Assembly (NCBI GenBank): GCA_015058295.1
Contig: SVCP01000011.1
Span: 1-42,481 of the forward strand
Source of the DNA: Anaerofustis stercorihominis
GTDB taxonomy: Bacteria > Bacillota > Clostridia > Eubacteriales > Anaerofustaceae
DNA length: 42,481 nt
Direction of reading: 5' to 3'
In this document: piece after piece, positions 8,726 to 16,687 of the stretch
Position numbering within the stretch: position 1 is the first letter of the stretch
Layout: the number at the start of each line of letters is the position of its first letter
Translations under genes and position numbers: made by a program
The notes under the pieces: model-generated
The model's database searches: none
What the model was told of the DNA's origin: nothing
The model's input: the letters and a program-made list of their open reading frames with translations, nothing else

Positions 8726-10395
8726 TGGACGGTAAACTTTCAGTTATCAGTTATATAAAAGAAAATATTACAAAAAGCATCGCTTCAGCAATTGATGCAG
8801 GAAGTATCTCTCTCGAAGCAGTACCGAATGTTCATGTTGAGATTCCGAAAGATGTGAAAAACGGAGACTTCTCTTCCAATGCGGCTATGCAGCTTGCAAA
8901 AAGTGCAAGAATGAATCCGAGAGTTCTTGCCCAGATTATTATTGACGGGCTTGAAATTGATGAAAACATCATCGCTAAAGTTGAGATGGCAGGAGCCGGA
9001 TTTATTAATTTCTATGTTGCCGATCAGTGGTATTATAATGAACTTCGTGATGTACTTAAATATAAGGACGATTACGGCAAAATGACTCTTCCCGAAAAGA
9101 AGAGCATAAACTTTGAGTATGTAAGTGCGAATCCGACAGGTCCCCTTCATATCGGAAATGCAAGAGGCGGCGCTGTAGGTGATTGTATATCCAATATATA
9201 CACATACTGCGGCTGGGATGTTACGAGGGAGTTCTATATCAACGATGCGGGAAATCAGATTCTTAAATTCGGTGAATCCATCGGAGCAAGATATATGCAG
9301 TTGTTTGACAGCAGTTATCCTTTCCCCGAAGACGGATATCAGGGCAGTTATATTACCGATTATGCGGGAGCTTATTTCGAAAAGCACGGTGATTCTCTTC
9401 TGAATCTCTCAAAAGAAGAAAGAAACAAGGCCCTTTCCGACTATGCTCTTGAAATCGCCGTGGCAAAAATGAAGGAAGACCTTCTTGCGTATGGTGTTGA
9501 TTATGATGTATGGTACAGCGAAACATCTCTTCACGAAAGCGGAGAGATAAATGATGTTATCAACGTAATGACACAAAACGGTGCCACATACGAAGCAGAT
9601 GATGCCGTATGGTTCAAGGCTACGGATTACGGTTGTGAAAAAGATGAAGTTCTTATCCGTAAGAACGGTATCCCCACATATTATGCCGCTGACCTTGCAT
9701 ACCATTATGACAAATTTGCCAAAAGAAAATTCGACATGGCAGTAAATGTATGGGGTGCAGACCATCACGGTCATGTAAAGAGAATGAAGGAAGGTATGAA
9801 AGCCCTCCTCAATACAAAAGAAGAAAAACTCGAAGTAATCCTTATGCAGCTGGTTCAGCTGAAGATCGGTGAGGATTTTGTCCGCCTTTCAAAGAGAAAA
9901 GGACAGATCGTAACTCTTACTGACCTCATCGACGAAGTAGGCACAGATGCCGCAAGATTTATGTTCAACTCTCTTGCACCGTCTACTCATATGGAATTTG
10001 ATCTCGGTCTTGCCATAAAGCAGTCAAACGACAATCCGGTATTTTATGTTCAGTACGCACACGCACGTATGTGCTCGATCATCAGGAATATCAACGAATG
10101 CACAGACGGAGCGGATCTTTCACTCCTGAAAGAAAAGCAGGAAATGGAACTTCTGGACAAGCTTGCAAGCTTCTCCAAAGAGATCAGCGATGCTGCGGCG
10201 GAATTTGATCCGTCAAGAATGACCCGTTATGCAACAAGCCTTGCGGGATTGTTCCACAGCTTCTATAATTCCTGCAGAGTAAAATGTGATGATGCCGAAC
10301 TCAGAAAAGCAAGACTTGCCCTCGTTGAAGGTGCAAAATATGTGTTGAAAAACACTCTTACAATTATCGGTGTTTCAGCACCGGAACAGATGTAA
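8725..10395 (+). CDS. argS: Arginyl-tRNA synthetase, 556 aa
   Basis: Class I synthetase charging tRNA-Arg. The HIGH motif is H142-I-G-N145 within ANPTGPLHIGNARGG, and the KMSKS counterpart is SKRKG at 389-393. An N-terminal Add1-like domain and the C-terminal DALR anticodon-binding domain (YVQYAHARMCSI onwards, ending LTIIGVSAPEQM) are complete. The length is normal. The ATG overlaps the ddl stop by one base. A GC-rich hairpin follows the gene. Confidence 0.97.
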   Translation: MDGKLSVISYIKENITKSIASAIDAGSISLEAVPNVHVEIPKDVKNGDFSSNAAMQLAKSARMNPRVLAQIIIDGLEIDENIIAKVEMAGAGFINFYVADQWYYNELRDVLKYKDDYGKMTLPEKKSINFEYVSANPTGPLHIGNARGGAVGDCISNIYTYCGWDVTREFYINDAGNQILKFGESIGARYMQLFDSSYPFPEDGYQGSYITDYAGAYFEKHGDSLLNLSKEERNKALSDYALEIAVAKMKEDLLAYGVDYDVWYSETSLHESGEINDVINVMTQNGATYEADDAVWFKATDYGCEKDEVLIRKNGIPTYYAADLAYHYDKFAKRKFDMAVNVWGADHHGHVKRMKEGMKALLNTKEEKLEVILMQLVQLKIGEDFVRLSKRKGQIVTLTDLIDEVGTDAARFMFNSLAPSTHMEFDLGLAIKQSNDNPVFYVQYAHARMCSIIRNINECTDGADLSLLKEKQEMELLDKLASFSKEISDAAAEFDPSRMTRYATSLAGLFHSFYNSCRVKCDDAELRKARLALVEGAKYVLKNTLTIIGVSAPEQM

Positions 10396-10402
10396 TAAAC
10401 CG

Positions 10403-10430
10403 AAGCGACATCTATGTGATGTCGCTTTTG
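10403..10430 (+). terminator. Terminator of pncB-ddl-argS
   Basis: AAGCGACATC (10403-10412) and GATGTCGCTT (10418-10427), a 10-bp stem with a short T-run. Confidence 0.7.
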
Positions 10431-10461
10431 ATAAATTTCCCGGGAAATAAGGAGGGAGCAT

Positions 10462-11436
10462 ATGAAATATATACAGACCGCATGGGATATTCCGTATTAC
10501 AATATGGCACTGGAAGAGTATCTGATGCAGAGCGATAAATTTACGGATGATTATCTGTTTTTTTACATTCATAAACCGTCTGTCATAATAGGTAAATATC
10601 AGAATGCCATGAGTGAAGTGGATATAAAATATCTCAGAGAAAATGATATTATCCTTGCAAGACGTATTTCCGGAGGCGGTGCTGTGTATCACGATGAAGG
10701 TAATCTGAATTTTTCATTCATATGCAGGAAAAAGTCAGACACCATTGACTTCCGTCCGTTTGTTGAACCGATAGCAAAAGCGCTTCTGTCCCTTGGCGTA
10801 AACGCATCTCTCAGTGGAAGGAATGATCTTCTGCTTGACGGAAAAAAAATCGGAGGAAATGCACAGCATATTTCCGGCGGGAAAGTCCTTTCCCACGGGA
10901 CAATACTTGCGGATGTTGATATGGAGAAAATGACAAATGCACTGAGTGTTGATCCTGAGAAGTATAAGTCGAGAGGAATAAAATCTGTCCGTTCAAGGGT
11001 AACGAATATATCCGATTATCTCGGAAGAAAAACAGATGCATACGAACTTCGTGAACATATTGTATCGGAGTTAAGAAAAGATACGCTTATACAGATTATG
11101 GATTTGTCTGATGAAGATATCAATGAAGTCGAAAAGCGAGTAAAAGAGAAATTCTCTTTGTGGGAGTACAACTACGGAGGCCGCACATCTTTCAGTACCA
11201 CAAACAAGAAAAAATATCCTGCGGGGCTTATTGAACTATCCTATAACGCAAAGGCAGGTATAATTACCGATATATCTGTAAGCGGTGATTTTTTTGCAAA
11301 CGGCCCTGTTGAGAATTTGTATGAGAGACTTATCGGTTGTCCTCTTAAATACGATGCTGTTTCGGAAGCTCTCGAAGGAGATGATACTATTTCGGGCCTT
11401 TCAAAGGAAGAACTCATCGAACTGATACTTTATTGA
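10462..11436 (+). CDS. lplA: Lipoate--protein ligase, 324 aa
   Basis: LplA activates lipoate to lipoyl-AMP and transfers it to lipoyl domains (glycine cleavage H protein, 2-oxoacid dehydrogenases). The conserved RRISGGGAVYHDEGNLNFSF motif and the later GRNDLLLDGKKIGGNAQ with its lysine are present. A C-terminal accessory domain (about residues 240-324) follows the catalytic part, as in full-length LplA. The ATG at 10462 has an AAGGAGGGAG site. No lipoylated acceptor is encoded in the window. It lies just upstream of tRNA-Ser(CGA). Confidence 0.93.
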   Translation: MKYIQTAWDIPYYNMALEEYLMQSDKFTDDYLFFYIHKPSVIIGKYQNAMSEVDIKYLRENDIILARRISGGGAVYHDEGNLNFSFICRKKSDTIDFRPFVEPIAKALLSLGVNASLSGRNDLLLDGKKIGGNAQHISGGKVLSHGTILADVDMEKMTNALSVDPEKYKSRGIKSVRSRVTNISDYLGRKTDAYELREHIVSELRKDTLIQIMDLSDEDINEVEKRVKEKFSLWEYNYGGRTSFSTTNKKKYPAGLIELSYNAKAGIITDISVSGDFFANGPVENLYERLIGCPLKYDAVSEALEGDDTISGLSKEELIELILY

Positions 11437-11457
11437 TAGTTTTTTATATATAATTTG

Positions 11458-11489
11458 TTGAAACAGAATACATTTTGTGGTAATATAAT
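11458..11489 (+). promoter_or_regulatory. Probable promoter of tRNA-Ser
   Basis: TTGAAA (11458-11463) is followed 17 bp later by TAATAT (11481-11486), which overlaps TATAAT (11484-11489) at 20 bp. Either can serve as the -10, about 15-18 bp before the tRNA. Confidence 0.5.
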
Positions 11490-11503
11490 TACCGCTCTAA
11501 TGC

Positions 11504-11595
11504 GGAGATGTACCCAAGAGGCTGAAGGGTCCGGATTCGAAATCCGGCAGGTCAATTTAGTTGGCGCCAGGGTTCAAATCCCTGCATCTCCGCCA
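11504..11595 (+). tRNA. tRNA-Ser(CGA)
   Basis: Class II tRNA with a long variable arm: acceptor GGAGATG/CATCTCC, anticodon stem CCGGA/TCCGG around loop TTCGAAA (anticodon CGA, codon UCG), variable arm of about 20 nt, T loop TTCAAAT, discriminator G and encoded CCA. Confidence 0.97.
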
Positions 11596-11747
11596 TGTAA
11601 TGCTCGTCTAAATGAACGAATACTACGTTGTTTTGTATTTTTGCTTGCTCGTGTACTCTCGGGTACACCACGCTGCGCAATAATCCAAAGCCGCCTTGTC
11701 TTCGTCCATTTATACTTCGCATTAAGCAGAACTATGTTGAAAAAATT

Positions 11748-11771
11748 GCTGCCCGGAAGGGTGGCTTTTTT
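11748..11771 (+). terminator. Terminator-like hairpin in repeat module A, copy 1
   Basis: GCTGCCC-GGAA-GGGTGGC (two wobble pairs), then six T residues. A run of A residues upstream would allow it to act in both directions. It may end the tRNA-Ser transcript. Confidence 0.6.
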
Positions 11772-12200
11772 AATGCTTGTCTAAATTGACCTATGCTGTG
11801 TTGGTTGCATCACCGTCCATGCTCATTTACCGGAAGTAAACCACGCATATCCGGTTCGCAATCCGCCTTGCCTACGAAAATTTATACTGCGCATAAAGGT
11901 AATTTGTACAGACGTGTACTGATATGTTGCGTTGTTTTGTATTTTTGCTTGCTCGTGTACTCTTGGGTACACCACGCGCGTCGAAACATCTTTGATTTGC
12001 CTCGAAAGTACCTGAAGGCACTTTCTCATTTCATAAAGATGTTTCTCCTTGTTTCGCCAAAATAGGATTTTGGCGAGAGTGGGAAAGTAACTGCAGATTG
12101 TGCGGAGTTTTTAAATTTTTGTTGTGGGTAATGATATCAAAAGCCGCCTTGTCTTCGTCCATTTATACTTCGCATTAAGCAGAACTATGTTGAAAAAATT

Positions 12201-12224
12201 GCTGCCCGGAAGGGTGGCTTTTTT
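12201..12224 (+). terminator. Terminator-like hairpin in repeat module A, copy 2
   Basis: Identical to the hairpin 453 bp upstream. Confidence 0.55.
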
Positions 12225-12297
12225 AATGCTTGTCTGAATTGATTTATGCTGTGTTGGTTGCATACGAAATATTATTATGCGCATGAGAGAGTTTTGT

Positions 12298-12319
12298 AAC
12301 TGCTGTAAAGCAGTTTTTT
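12298..12319 (+). terminator. Intrinsic terminator closing the repeat mosaic
   Basis: AACTGCT-GTAA-AGCAGTT followed by T residues. The hairpin and the following ATTTG resemble the head of the 270-bp repeat near position 36. Confidence 0.7.
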
Positions 12320-12339
12320 ATTTGAAACACTTATAAAAA

Positions 12340-13101
12340 TCATCCCGGAAAGTATGTGCAGATGGCATCTTCAAAGTCCGATATCCATTCGGGAAGTTCT
12401 CCGGATGATGTAGACGGCAGAATGTACATAAAAGCGGTTTTGTTGTTCTGAATAGTACCTGTACATACGAATTTATATGTAAGTTCCTCGTAAGTAACAT
12501 AAAAATCCGTCTCTGTTGTCATAAACATATCCTCAAGATGAGTATCGGACAGTTTCGTTTCATACGAGTCAATGTAAATTCCCTTATCATACAGCTCTAA
12601 TAAATTTTCATACATATCTCTGGCATCGCTGATATACATATTTATATTGTCTTTATCACAATCTGTGATCGCATCTGCGGCGGCTTTTGTCTTTATGTAC
12701 GCAGGTATGCACGAGTATGTGAATCCATCGCCGCGGATTATTCCGTTGAATACAGGCATCAGCATAATAACAGCAATGAAAAGACTCAAAGCCCTGCGGA
12801 AACCTTTTTTCTTGTGTATCTGTATTTGTTCCGACGAATAGTCTATAAAAGCTTTGTCATTATTATGTATCAGTTCGACCTGATCATATGTATGTCGTTC
12901 ACCTGTTATTATTTCTGTAATAGTCAATTCAAGTATTTCCGACAGCGGTTCTATGATTGATATGTCCGGTGCGCTGAGGCCACGTTCCCATTTTGATACG
13001 GCTCTGTCGGTTATGTGAAGCTTGTCTGCAAGCTGTTTTTGTGTCAGGTTCTTTTGTTTTCTGGCTTCTTTTATCAGTAAGCCCGTTTTTTCATTGTTCA
13101 T
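12340..13101 (-). CDS. XRE-family regulator with a membrane segment, 253 aa
   Basis: The N-terminal 60 residues are a Cro/C1-type helix-turn-helix (KQKNLTQKQLADKLHITDRAVSKWERG in outline). A linker follows, then one hydrophobic segment near residues 98-117 (ALSLFIAVIMLMPVF) and a C-terminal domain of about 135 aa that would lie outside the membrane. This suggests a one-component regulator anchored in the membrane, although target and signal are unknown. The second ATG of the frame (13101) has GGAGG eight bases upstream; the first, at 13107, is too close to it. No terminator is visible on the minus strand downstream. It is divergent from the phosphodiesterase gene. Confidence 0.88.
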   Translation of the reverse strand: MNNEKTGLLIKEARKQKNLTQKQLADKLHITDRAVSKWERGLSAPDISIIEPLSEILELTITEIITGERHTYDQVELIHNNDKAFIDYSSEQIQIHKKKGFRRALSLFIAVIMLMPVFNGIIRGDGFTYSCIPAYIKTKAAADAITDCDKDNINMYISDARDMYENLLELYDKGIYIDSYETKLSDTHLEDMFMTTETDFYVTYEELTYKFVCTGTIQNNKTAFMYILPSTSSGELPEWISDFEDAICTYFPG

Positions 13102-13120
13102 GAGCATATCCTCCGCTTTT

Positions 13121-13148
13121 ATTATATAGTAAGCTGCATAAAATTCAA
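13121..13148 (-). promoter_or_regulatory. Promoter of the XRE membrane regulator
   Basis: On the minus strand: TTGAAT (13148-13143), 16 bp, TATAAT (13126-13121). Confidence 0.7.
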
Positions 13149-13210
13149 CAAACCTGTGGTTGAGTCTGTGTTCCGGGCTGAAAAATATTTCCGAAAAATG
13201 AAATTATAAA

Positions 13211-13239
13211 TTTACAGTTGTTGTTGTTTATGGTATTAT
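13211..13239 (+). promoter_or_regulatory. Promoter of the phosphodiesterase-family gene
   Basis: TTTACA (13211-13216), 17 bp, TATTAT (13234-13239). Confidence 0.65.
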
Positions 13240-13269
13240 TATGAAAATTGATTTTTAAGGAGTTGCTGT

Positions 13270-14046
13270 ATGCAAAAGGTAGTTCTTATTCTCATAGACG
13301 GGATGCGTCCCGACGGATTCTTGCAATGCGGAAATCCGTTTATTAATGAAATTATGGAAAAAAGCACATATACGCTCACAGGCACAACGGTATATCCGTC
13401 GCTTACGCTTCCCTGTCATATGTCGCTTTTCCACAGCGTGCCCACAGATGTTCACGGAGTAAAATCAAATCTTTACGTTGCTCCTGAAAAGCCCATAAAC
13501 GGATTGTTTGATCAGATAAAGCTTTTCGGCGGAAAATGTGCAATGTACTACGGATGGGAAACTCTCAGGGACCTTGGAAGACCGAAAGCCCTGCAGTATT
13601 CATCATATGTTGAGTTCGATGATGAAGAAGGCACGGATATGATCCTTACTGAGCTTGCTGTTGACAGGATCAAAAAAAGCAGTCCGGACTTTGTGTTTAT
13701 ATACCTTGTGGAAGTTGATGACAAGGGCGGACATAACGTTGCGTGGATGAGTGATACATATCTTTATTATGTAAACAAAGCTATTGACTGTGTGAAAAAA
13801 GTATACGAAGAAGCCGGAGATGAATACACCGTTATCCTTACAGCGGATCACGGCGGACATGACGATAATCACGGCACAGATATGCCTGTGGATATGACGA
13901 TCCCCATTTTCTTCAAGGGAAAAGATTTTGAGCCCGGCAAGAAGATCGACGGTGTGAACATTATGGATATAGCGCCGACAATCGTTGATATAATGGGAAT
14001 TTCTCCTGCACCTGAGTGGGAAGGCAAATCAATATTAAAGAAATAG
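13270..14046 (+). CDS. Alkaline-phosphatase superfamily protein (type I phosphodiesterase / nucleotide pyrophosphatase-like), 258 aa
   Basis: The fold is recognised from VLILIDGMRPDGF with the first metal-binding aspartate, the nucleophile region TVYPSLTLPCHMSLF, where a threonine is expected to be phosphorylated, VEVDDKGGHN, and ADHGGHDDNHG with further metal ligands. It should use two Zn-type ions to hydrolyse a phosphodiester or phosphomonoester; the substrate is not predictable. It is shorter than eukaryotic NPP enzymes, as in many bacterial members. No signal peptide is visible, so a cytosolic site is likely. ATG at 13270 with AAGGAG. It shares a bidirectional terminator with the symporter gene. 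Confidence 0.88.
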   Translation: MQKVVLILIDGMRPDGFLQCGNPFINEIMEKSTYTLTGTTVYPSLTLPCHMSLFHSVPTDVHGVKSNLYVAPEKPINGLFDQIKLFGGKCAMYYGWETLRDLGRPKALQYSSYVEFDDEEGTDMILTELAVDRIKKSSPDFVFIYLVEVDDKGGHNVAWMSDTYLYYVNKAIDCVKKVYEEAGDEYTVILTADHGGHDDNHGTDMPVDMTIPIFFKGKDFEPGKKIDGVNIMDIAPTIVDIMGISPAPEWEGKSILKK

Positions 14047-14058
14047 CTGAAAAAATAA

Positions 14059-14084
14059 TGCCATCGCTTTTGCGATGGCATTTT
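14059..14084. terminator. Bidirectional terminator
   Basis: TGCCATCGC-TTTT-GCGATGGCA with T residues on the plus strand and A residues upstream, between two convergent genes. Confidence 0.85.
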
Positions 14085-14100
14085 ATGTATGTATCTGTGA

Positions 14101-15318
14101 TTATTTTTTCTGTTTTGCAGCACGGCGTTCTTCGATTTTTGAGATGATAACCGCACATGAAGCATCGCCTACGATGTTGAGTGTTGTTCTTCCCATGTCG
14201 AAGATCTTGTCAACGCCGTAAATAAGGCCGATACCTTCAACCGGAAGGCCAACGCTTTCGAGAACCATAGTGAGCATGATCATACCTGCGCCTGATACGC
14301 CTGCTGTACCGATGGAAGCGAGAGTTGCTGTGATGATTACAGAAACAAGCTGTGCAATCGTGAGTTCCACATTATAGCATGTTGCAATAAAGATAGTTGC
14401 AACACCCATGTATATAGCTGTTCCGTCCATGTTTACTGTTGCCCCGAGGGGAAGAATGAATGAACTGTATTCCGGGTTTGCACCGCATTTTTCAGAGCAT
14501 TCTTTTGTAAGCGGAAGTGTAGCAACGGAAGATGTGCTTGTGAATGCGAAGATGATCGCAGGAATCATATTCTTGAAGAAGTCAACGGGGCTTGATTTTC
14601 CGATGCCTTTGATTGTTGCGGAATATACAACGAGCATATGAATGATATAACCCACATACGCCGCAGCAAGAACTATAGCAAGGGATCCGACGATCTTCGG
14701 ACCGTTTACCGCAACTACGTTTACCATGATGCAGAATACGCCGATAGGTGAGCAGTTGATGATGAGCATCATTATCTTCATGAATACTTTGTAAAGGCTG
14801 TTGATGAGTTCAACCACAGGTTTCGCTTCGTCACCCACAAGAAGGATACCTGCACCGAGAAGGAGTGCAATTACGATTACCTGAAGCATTGTCGCATTAA
14901 CGAGCGGCTGCCAGAAGTTTGACGGGAAGATGTTTACGATAGTATCCATAAGGTTGGAAGTGGAAGCTGAATATTCGGCACCTGTTGTATCGAGGATCGG
15001 GAATGCGCCTTTGAAAATAAGAGCAACGCTTAAACCGATGATGATAGCTACGATCGTTGTACCTGTATAATACAGGATCGTTTTCCATCCGATAGATCCG
15101 ACTTTTTTGATATCTTTCATTGAGATCATTCCGTCGATAAGAGAGAGGATAACGATAGGTACTACGATAAATTTAAGTAAGTTGATGAAAATAGTACCGA
15201 TAGGTTTGATGTAGTCTGTTGTGAATTGCGGGCTTTTGATAAAGCAAAGACCGACGAGGATACCTGCGACCATTGCTATGAAAATATAACCGGCAAGATT
15301 CAGTTTTTTCTTTTTCAT
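14101..15318 (-). CDS. Dicarboxylate/amino acid:cation symporter (GltP/DAACS family), 405 aa
   Basis: Na+- or H+-coupled uptake of acidic amino acids or C4-dicarboxylates. About eight membrane helices and the two re-entrant hairpins are present. Signatures are FTSTSSVATLPLT (HP1), NMDGTAIY (TM7), GTAGVSGAGMIML (HP2) and DMGRTTLNIVGD (TM8). In the archaeal homologue GltPh the last motif supplies the aspartate for the substrate amino group and the arginine for its side-chain carboxylate. Both are retained, so glutamate or aspartate is the likely substrate. ATG at 15318 with a GGAG site; a TGATATAAT extended -10 lies at 15352-15360 on the minus strand. Confidence 0.93.
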   Translation of the reverse strand: MKKKKLNLAGYIFIAMVAGILVGLCFIKSPQFTTDYIKPIGTIFINLLKFIVVPIVILSLIDGMISMKDIKKVGSIGWKTILYYTGTTIVAIIIGLSVALIFKGAFPILDTTGAEYSASTSNLMDTIVNIFPSNFWQPLVNATMLQVIVIALLLGAGILLVGDEAKPVVELINSLYKVFMKIMMLIINCSPIGVFCIMVNVVAVNGPKIVGSLAIVLAAAYVGYIIHMLVVYSATIKGIGKSSPVDFFKNMIPAIIFAFTSTSSVATLPLTKECSEKCGANPEYSSFILPLGATVNMDGTAIYMGVATIFIATCYNVELTIAQLVSVIITATLASIGTAGVSGAGMIMLTMVLESVGLPVEGIGLIYGVDKIFDMGRTTLNIVGDASCAVIISKIEERRAAKQKK

Positions 15319-15351
15319 AGATTTCTGCTCCGATTTAAATTATTCTTGCTT

Positions 15352-15360
15352 ATTATATCA
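15352..15360 (-). promoter_or_regulatory. Extended -10 of the symporter promoter
   Basis: On the minus strand TGA-TATAAT. No good -35 at 17 bp; the TGn motif can compensate. Confidence 0.5.
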
Positions 15361-15433
15361 TATTTTCATATGATTGTATATTCAATATCTTCATTTTATG
15401 GAATAAAACGGATTTATATTTCATTCCGTATGT

Positions 15434-15461
15434 AAAAAAACTGCCGTACAGTACGGCAGTT
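15434..15461 (-). terminator. Terminator of the glutamine amidotransferase gene
   Basis: AACTGCCGTAC-A-GTACGGCAGTT, an 11-bp perfect palindrome, with a T-run on the minus strand (A residues 15434-15440 on plus). Confidence 0.85.
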
Positions 15462-15480
15462 ATGTGAGATAAAATATTTA

Positions 15481-16191
15481 TTATTTATTTTTGCTTGCAT
15501 TTACGAGTGCTCTGAAAAGTGCCTGAGAAACAGGATCATCCATATAGAAATATTCCGGATGCCATTGTACAGCAAATATATTCGGATTTTCAGGCATATA
15601 GATAGCTTCCACAAGCCCTTCTTCGCTCGTTGCCATTGCTTTGAAGCAGGGAGCAAGCTTTTTCACGCCCTGATGATGGCGGCTGTTGACATTGAATGTC
15701 TTGTTTTCGACCATATCAAAAAGAGGTGTTCCTTCAATGGCTGTTACTGTATGAGCGGCTCTTTCCTTCGGGTCGAGAACTCTGTGTCTTATATCGGAAG
15801 GGCAAAGTGTGGGAATGTCCTGATAGAGTGTTCCGCCGAAAAAAACATTGAGAAACTGCATTCCACGGCAGATACCCATAACAGGTTTGTTTTGTTTTAC
15901 GGCTTCTTTCATAAGAGCTGTTTCGGAACGGTCTCTGAGATCCACGAGCTTTTCGCAGTAAGGCATGATCTCTTCTCCGTAAAGAGTCGGGGAAACATCC
16001 ACTCCACCTGTAAGAAGTATTCCGTCAAGAACCGATACGAGGCTTACTATTTCATCTTCGTCTTCCGTTATGGGCAACATAAATACGGCCCCACCTGCGT
16101 GCTCAATGCTTCTCATATAGTTCGGCAGCATCTGATAAGGGTCGTTTTCATTGTCTAAGATCGGTGAAATTCCGATCAATGGCTTTTTCAT
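15481..16191 (-). CDS. Gamma-glutamyl-GABA hydrolase family (peptidase C26, class I glutamine amidotransferase), 236 aa
   Basis: The nucleophile elbow GICRGMQ carries the catalytic cysteine, and QWHPEYF carries the histidine and glutamate of the triad. The LTGGVDVSPTLYGEE segment is typical of PuuD-like enzymes that hydrolyse gamma-glutamyl bonds of polyamine derivatives. No putrescine pathway genes are adjacent, so the substrate is open. The start at 16191 (MKKPLIGISP) has TAGGAGAAG upstream; an ATG seven codons earlier lacks a site. It is divergent from the PadR operon with separate consensus promoters. Confidence 0.9.
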   Translation of the reverse strand: MKKPLIGISPILDNENDPYQMLPNYMRSIEHAGGAVFMLPITEDEDEIVSLVSVLDGILLTGGVDVSPTLYGEEIMPYCEKLVDLRDRSETALMKEAVKQNKPVMGICRGMQFLNVFFGGTLYQDIPTLCPSDIRHRVLDPKERAAHTVTAIEGTPLFDMVENKTFNVNSRHHQGVKKLAPCFKAMATSEEGLVEAIYMPENPNIFAVQWHPEYFYMDDPVSQALFRALVNASKNK

Positions 16192-16242
16192 AATATCTTC
16201 TCCTAAATCCAATCTGTTGTAGAATAAGCAACAGATAAGCTA

Positions 16243-16270
16243 ATTATAATGGAAAAATAGTATTTGTCAA
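16243..16270 (-). promoter_or_regulatory. Promoter of the glutamine amidotransferase gene
   Basis: On the minus strand TTGACA (16270-16265), 16 bp, TATAAT (16248-16243). Confidence 0.8.
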
Positions 16271-16311
16271 TCGGAATTTTCAGAAAGTTGTAACATAATG
16301 TTATGTATTGC

Positions 16312-16340
16312 TTGACAATATCGTATATTGATATTACAAT
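16312..16340 (+). promoter_or_regulatory. Promoter of the PadR-DUF2812 operon
   Basis: TTGACA (16312-16317), 17 bp, TACAAT (16335-16340). The -10 lies inside the palindrome at 16328-16345. Confidence 0.8.
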
Positions 16341-16368
16341 ATCAATAGATGATATCAATAAATGATAT
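16316..16368. promoter_or_regulatory. Probable PadR operator, a cluster of TGATAT/ATATCA palindromes
   Basis: TTGATATT-AC-AATATCAA (16328-16345) is a perfect inverted repeat over the -10 box. CAATAT-CGT-ATATTG (16316-16330) lies just upstream and ATATCA-n5-TGATAT (16352-16368) downstream. PadR proteins commonly repress their own operon at AT-rich palindromes, so this is the obvious autoregulatory site. Confidence 0.65.
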
Positions 16369-16378
16369 TGGAGGATAA

Positions 16379-16687
16379 ATGGCAAAGAAAACACTTGATG
16401 TACTTACGGAAAGTATGTTCTATATACTTATGGCGCTGAAGAGGGAGAACCTTTGCGGTACGGACATTGCCGCATTCATAAAGGAAAAGACGAACGGAAG
16501 GGTGCTTATCGGGCCTGCAACGCTTTATACTATTCTCGGTAAATTCGAACAGGAAAAGATCGTAAAAGAGATAGATGTAAGCGGCAGAAAAAGGACATAT
16601 GAAATAACGATCAAAGGAAAAGACCTTTACGAAAGAGAGCTTCAGAGGCTCCGTCTTTGCATTATTGATGCGGAAAGTGAGAGTTAA
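16379..16687 (+). CDS. PadR-family transcriptional regulator, 102 aa
   Basis: The N-terminal LTESMFYILMALKRENLCGTDI and the winged-helix part (GPATLYTILGKFEQEKIVKE, then GRKRTYEITIKGK) match small PadR repressors. The C-terminal helix is short, as in the PadR-s2 type. The ATG at 16379 follows TTGGAGG. The stop codon is immediately followed by the ATG of the first DUF2812 gene (16688), so translation is coupled. PadR next to DUF2812 membrane proteins is a recurring Firmicute arrangement in which the regulator is thought to control its neighbours. Palindromes over its promoter fit autoregulation. Confidence 0.93.
   Translation: MAKKTLDVLTESMFYILMALKRENLCGTDIAAFIKEKTNGRVLIGPATLYTILGKFEQEKIVKEIDVSGRKRTYEITIKGKDLYERELQRLRLCIIDAESES

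Larger units (their letters stand above)
11596..12297. repeat. Mosaic of non-coding direct repeats downstream of tRNA-Ser
   Basis: Two modules recur. Module A is 124 bp at 11687-11810 and 12140-12263 (offset 453) with three transitions between copies; a degenerate partial copy starts at 11863. Module B is 48 bp at 11626-11673 and 11930-11977 (offset 304) with one mismatch, and contains the palindrome GTGTAC-n6-GTACAC. Module A contains a terminator-like hairpin. The open frames through the region run across the tRNA or the repeats, lack ribosome sites and are not taken as genes. No transposase or CRISPR-like spacing is seen. Function unknown. Confidence 0.85.

Noticed and set aside
11455-12065. 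Open frames of 109 and 90 codons across tRNA-Ser and the repeat mosaic
   Set aside because: The first reads through the tRNA gene; neither has a ribosome site or protein-like composition.
11626-12263. CRISPR-like array
   Set aside because: Repeats are long, unequal in spacing and few; no cas genes.
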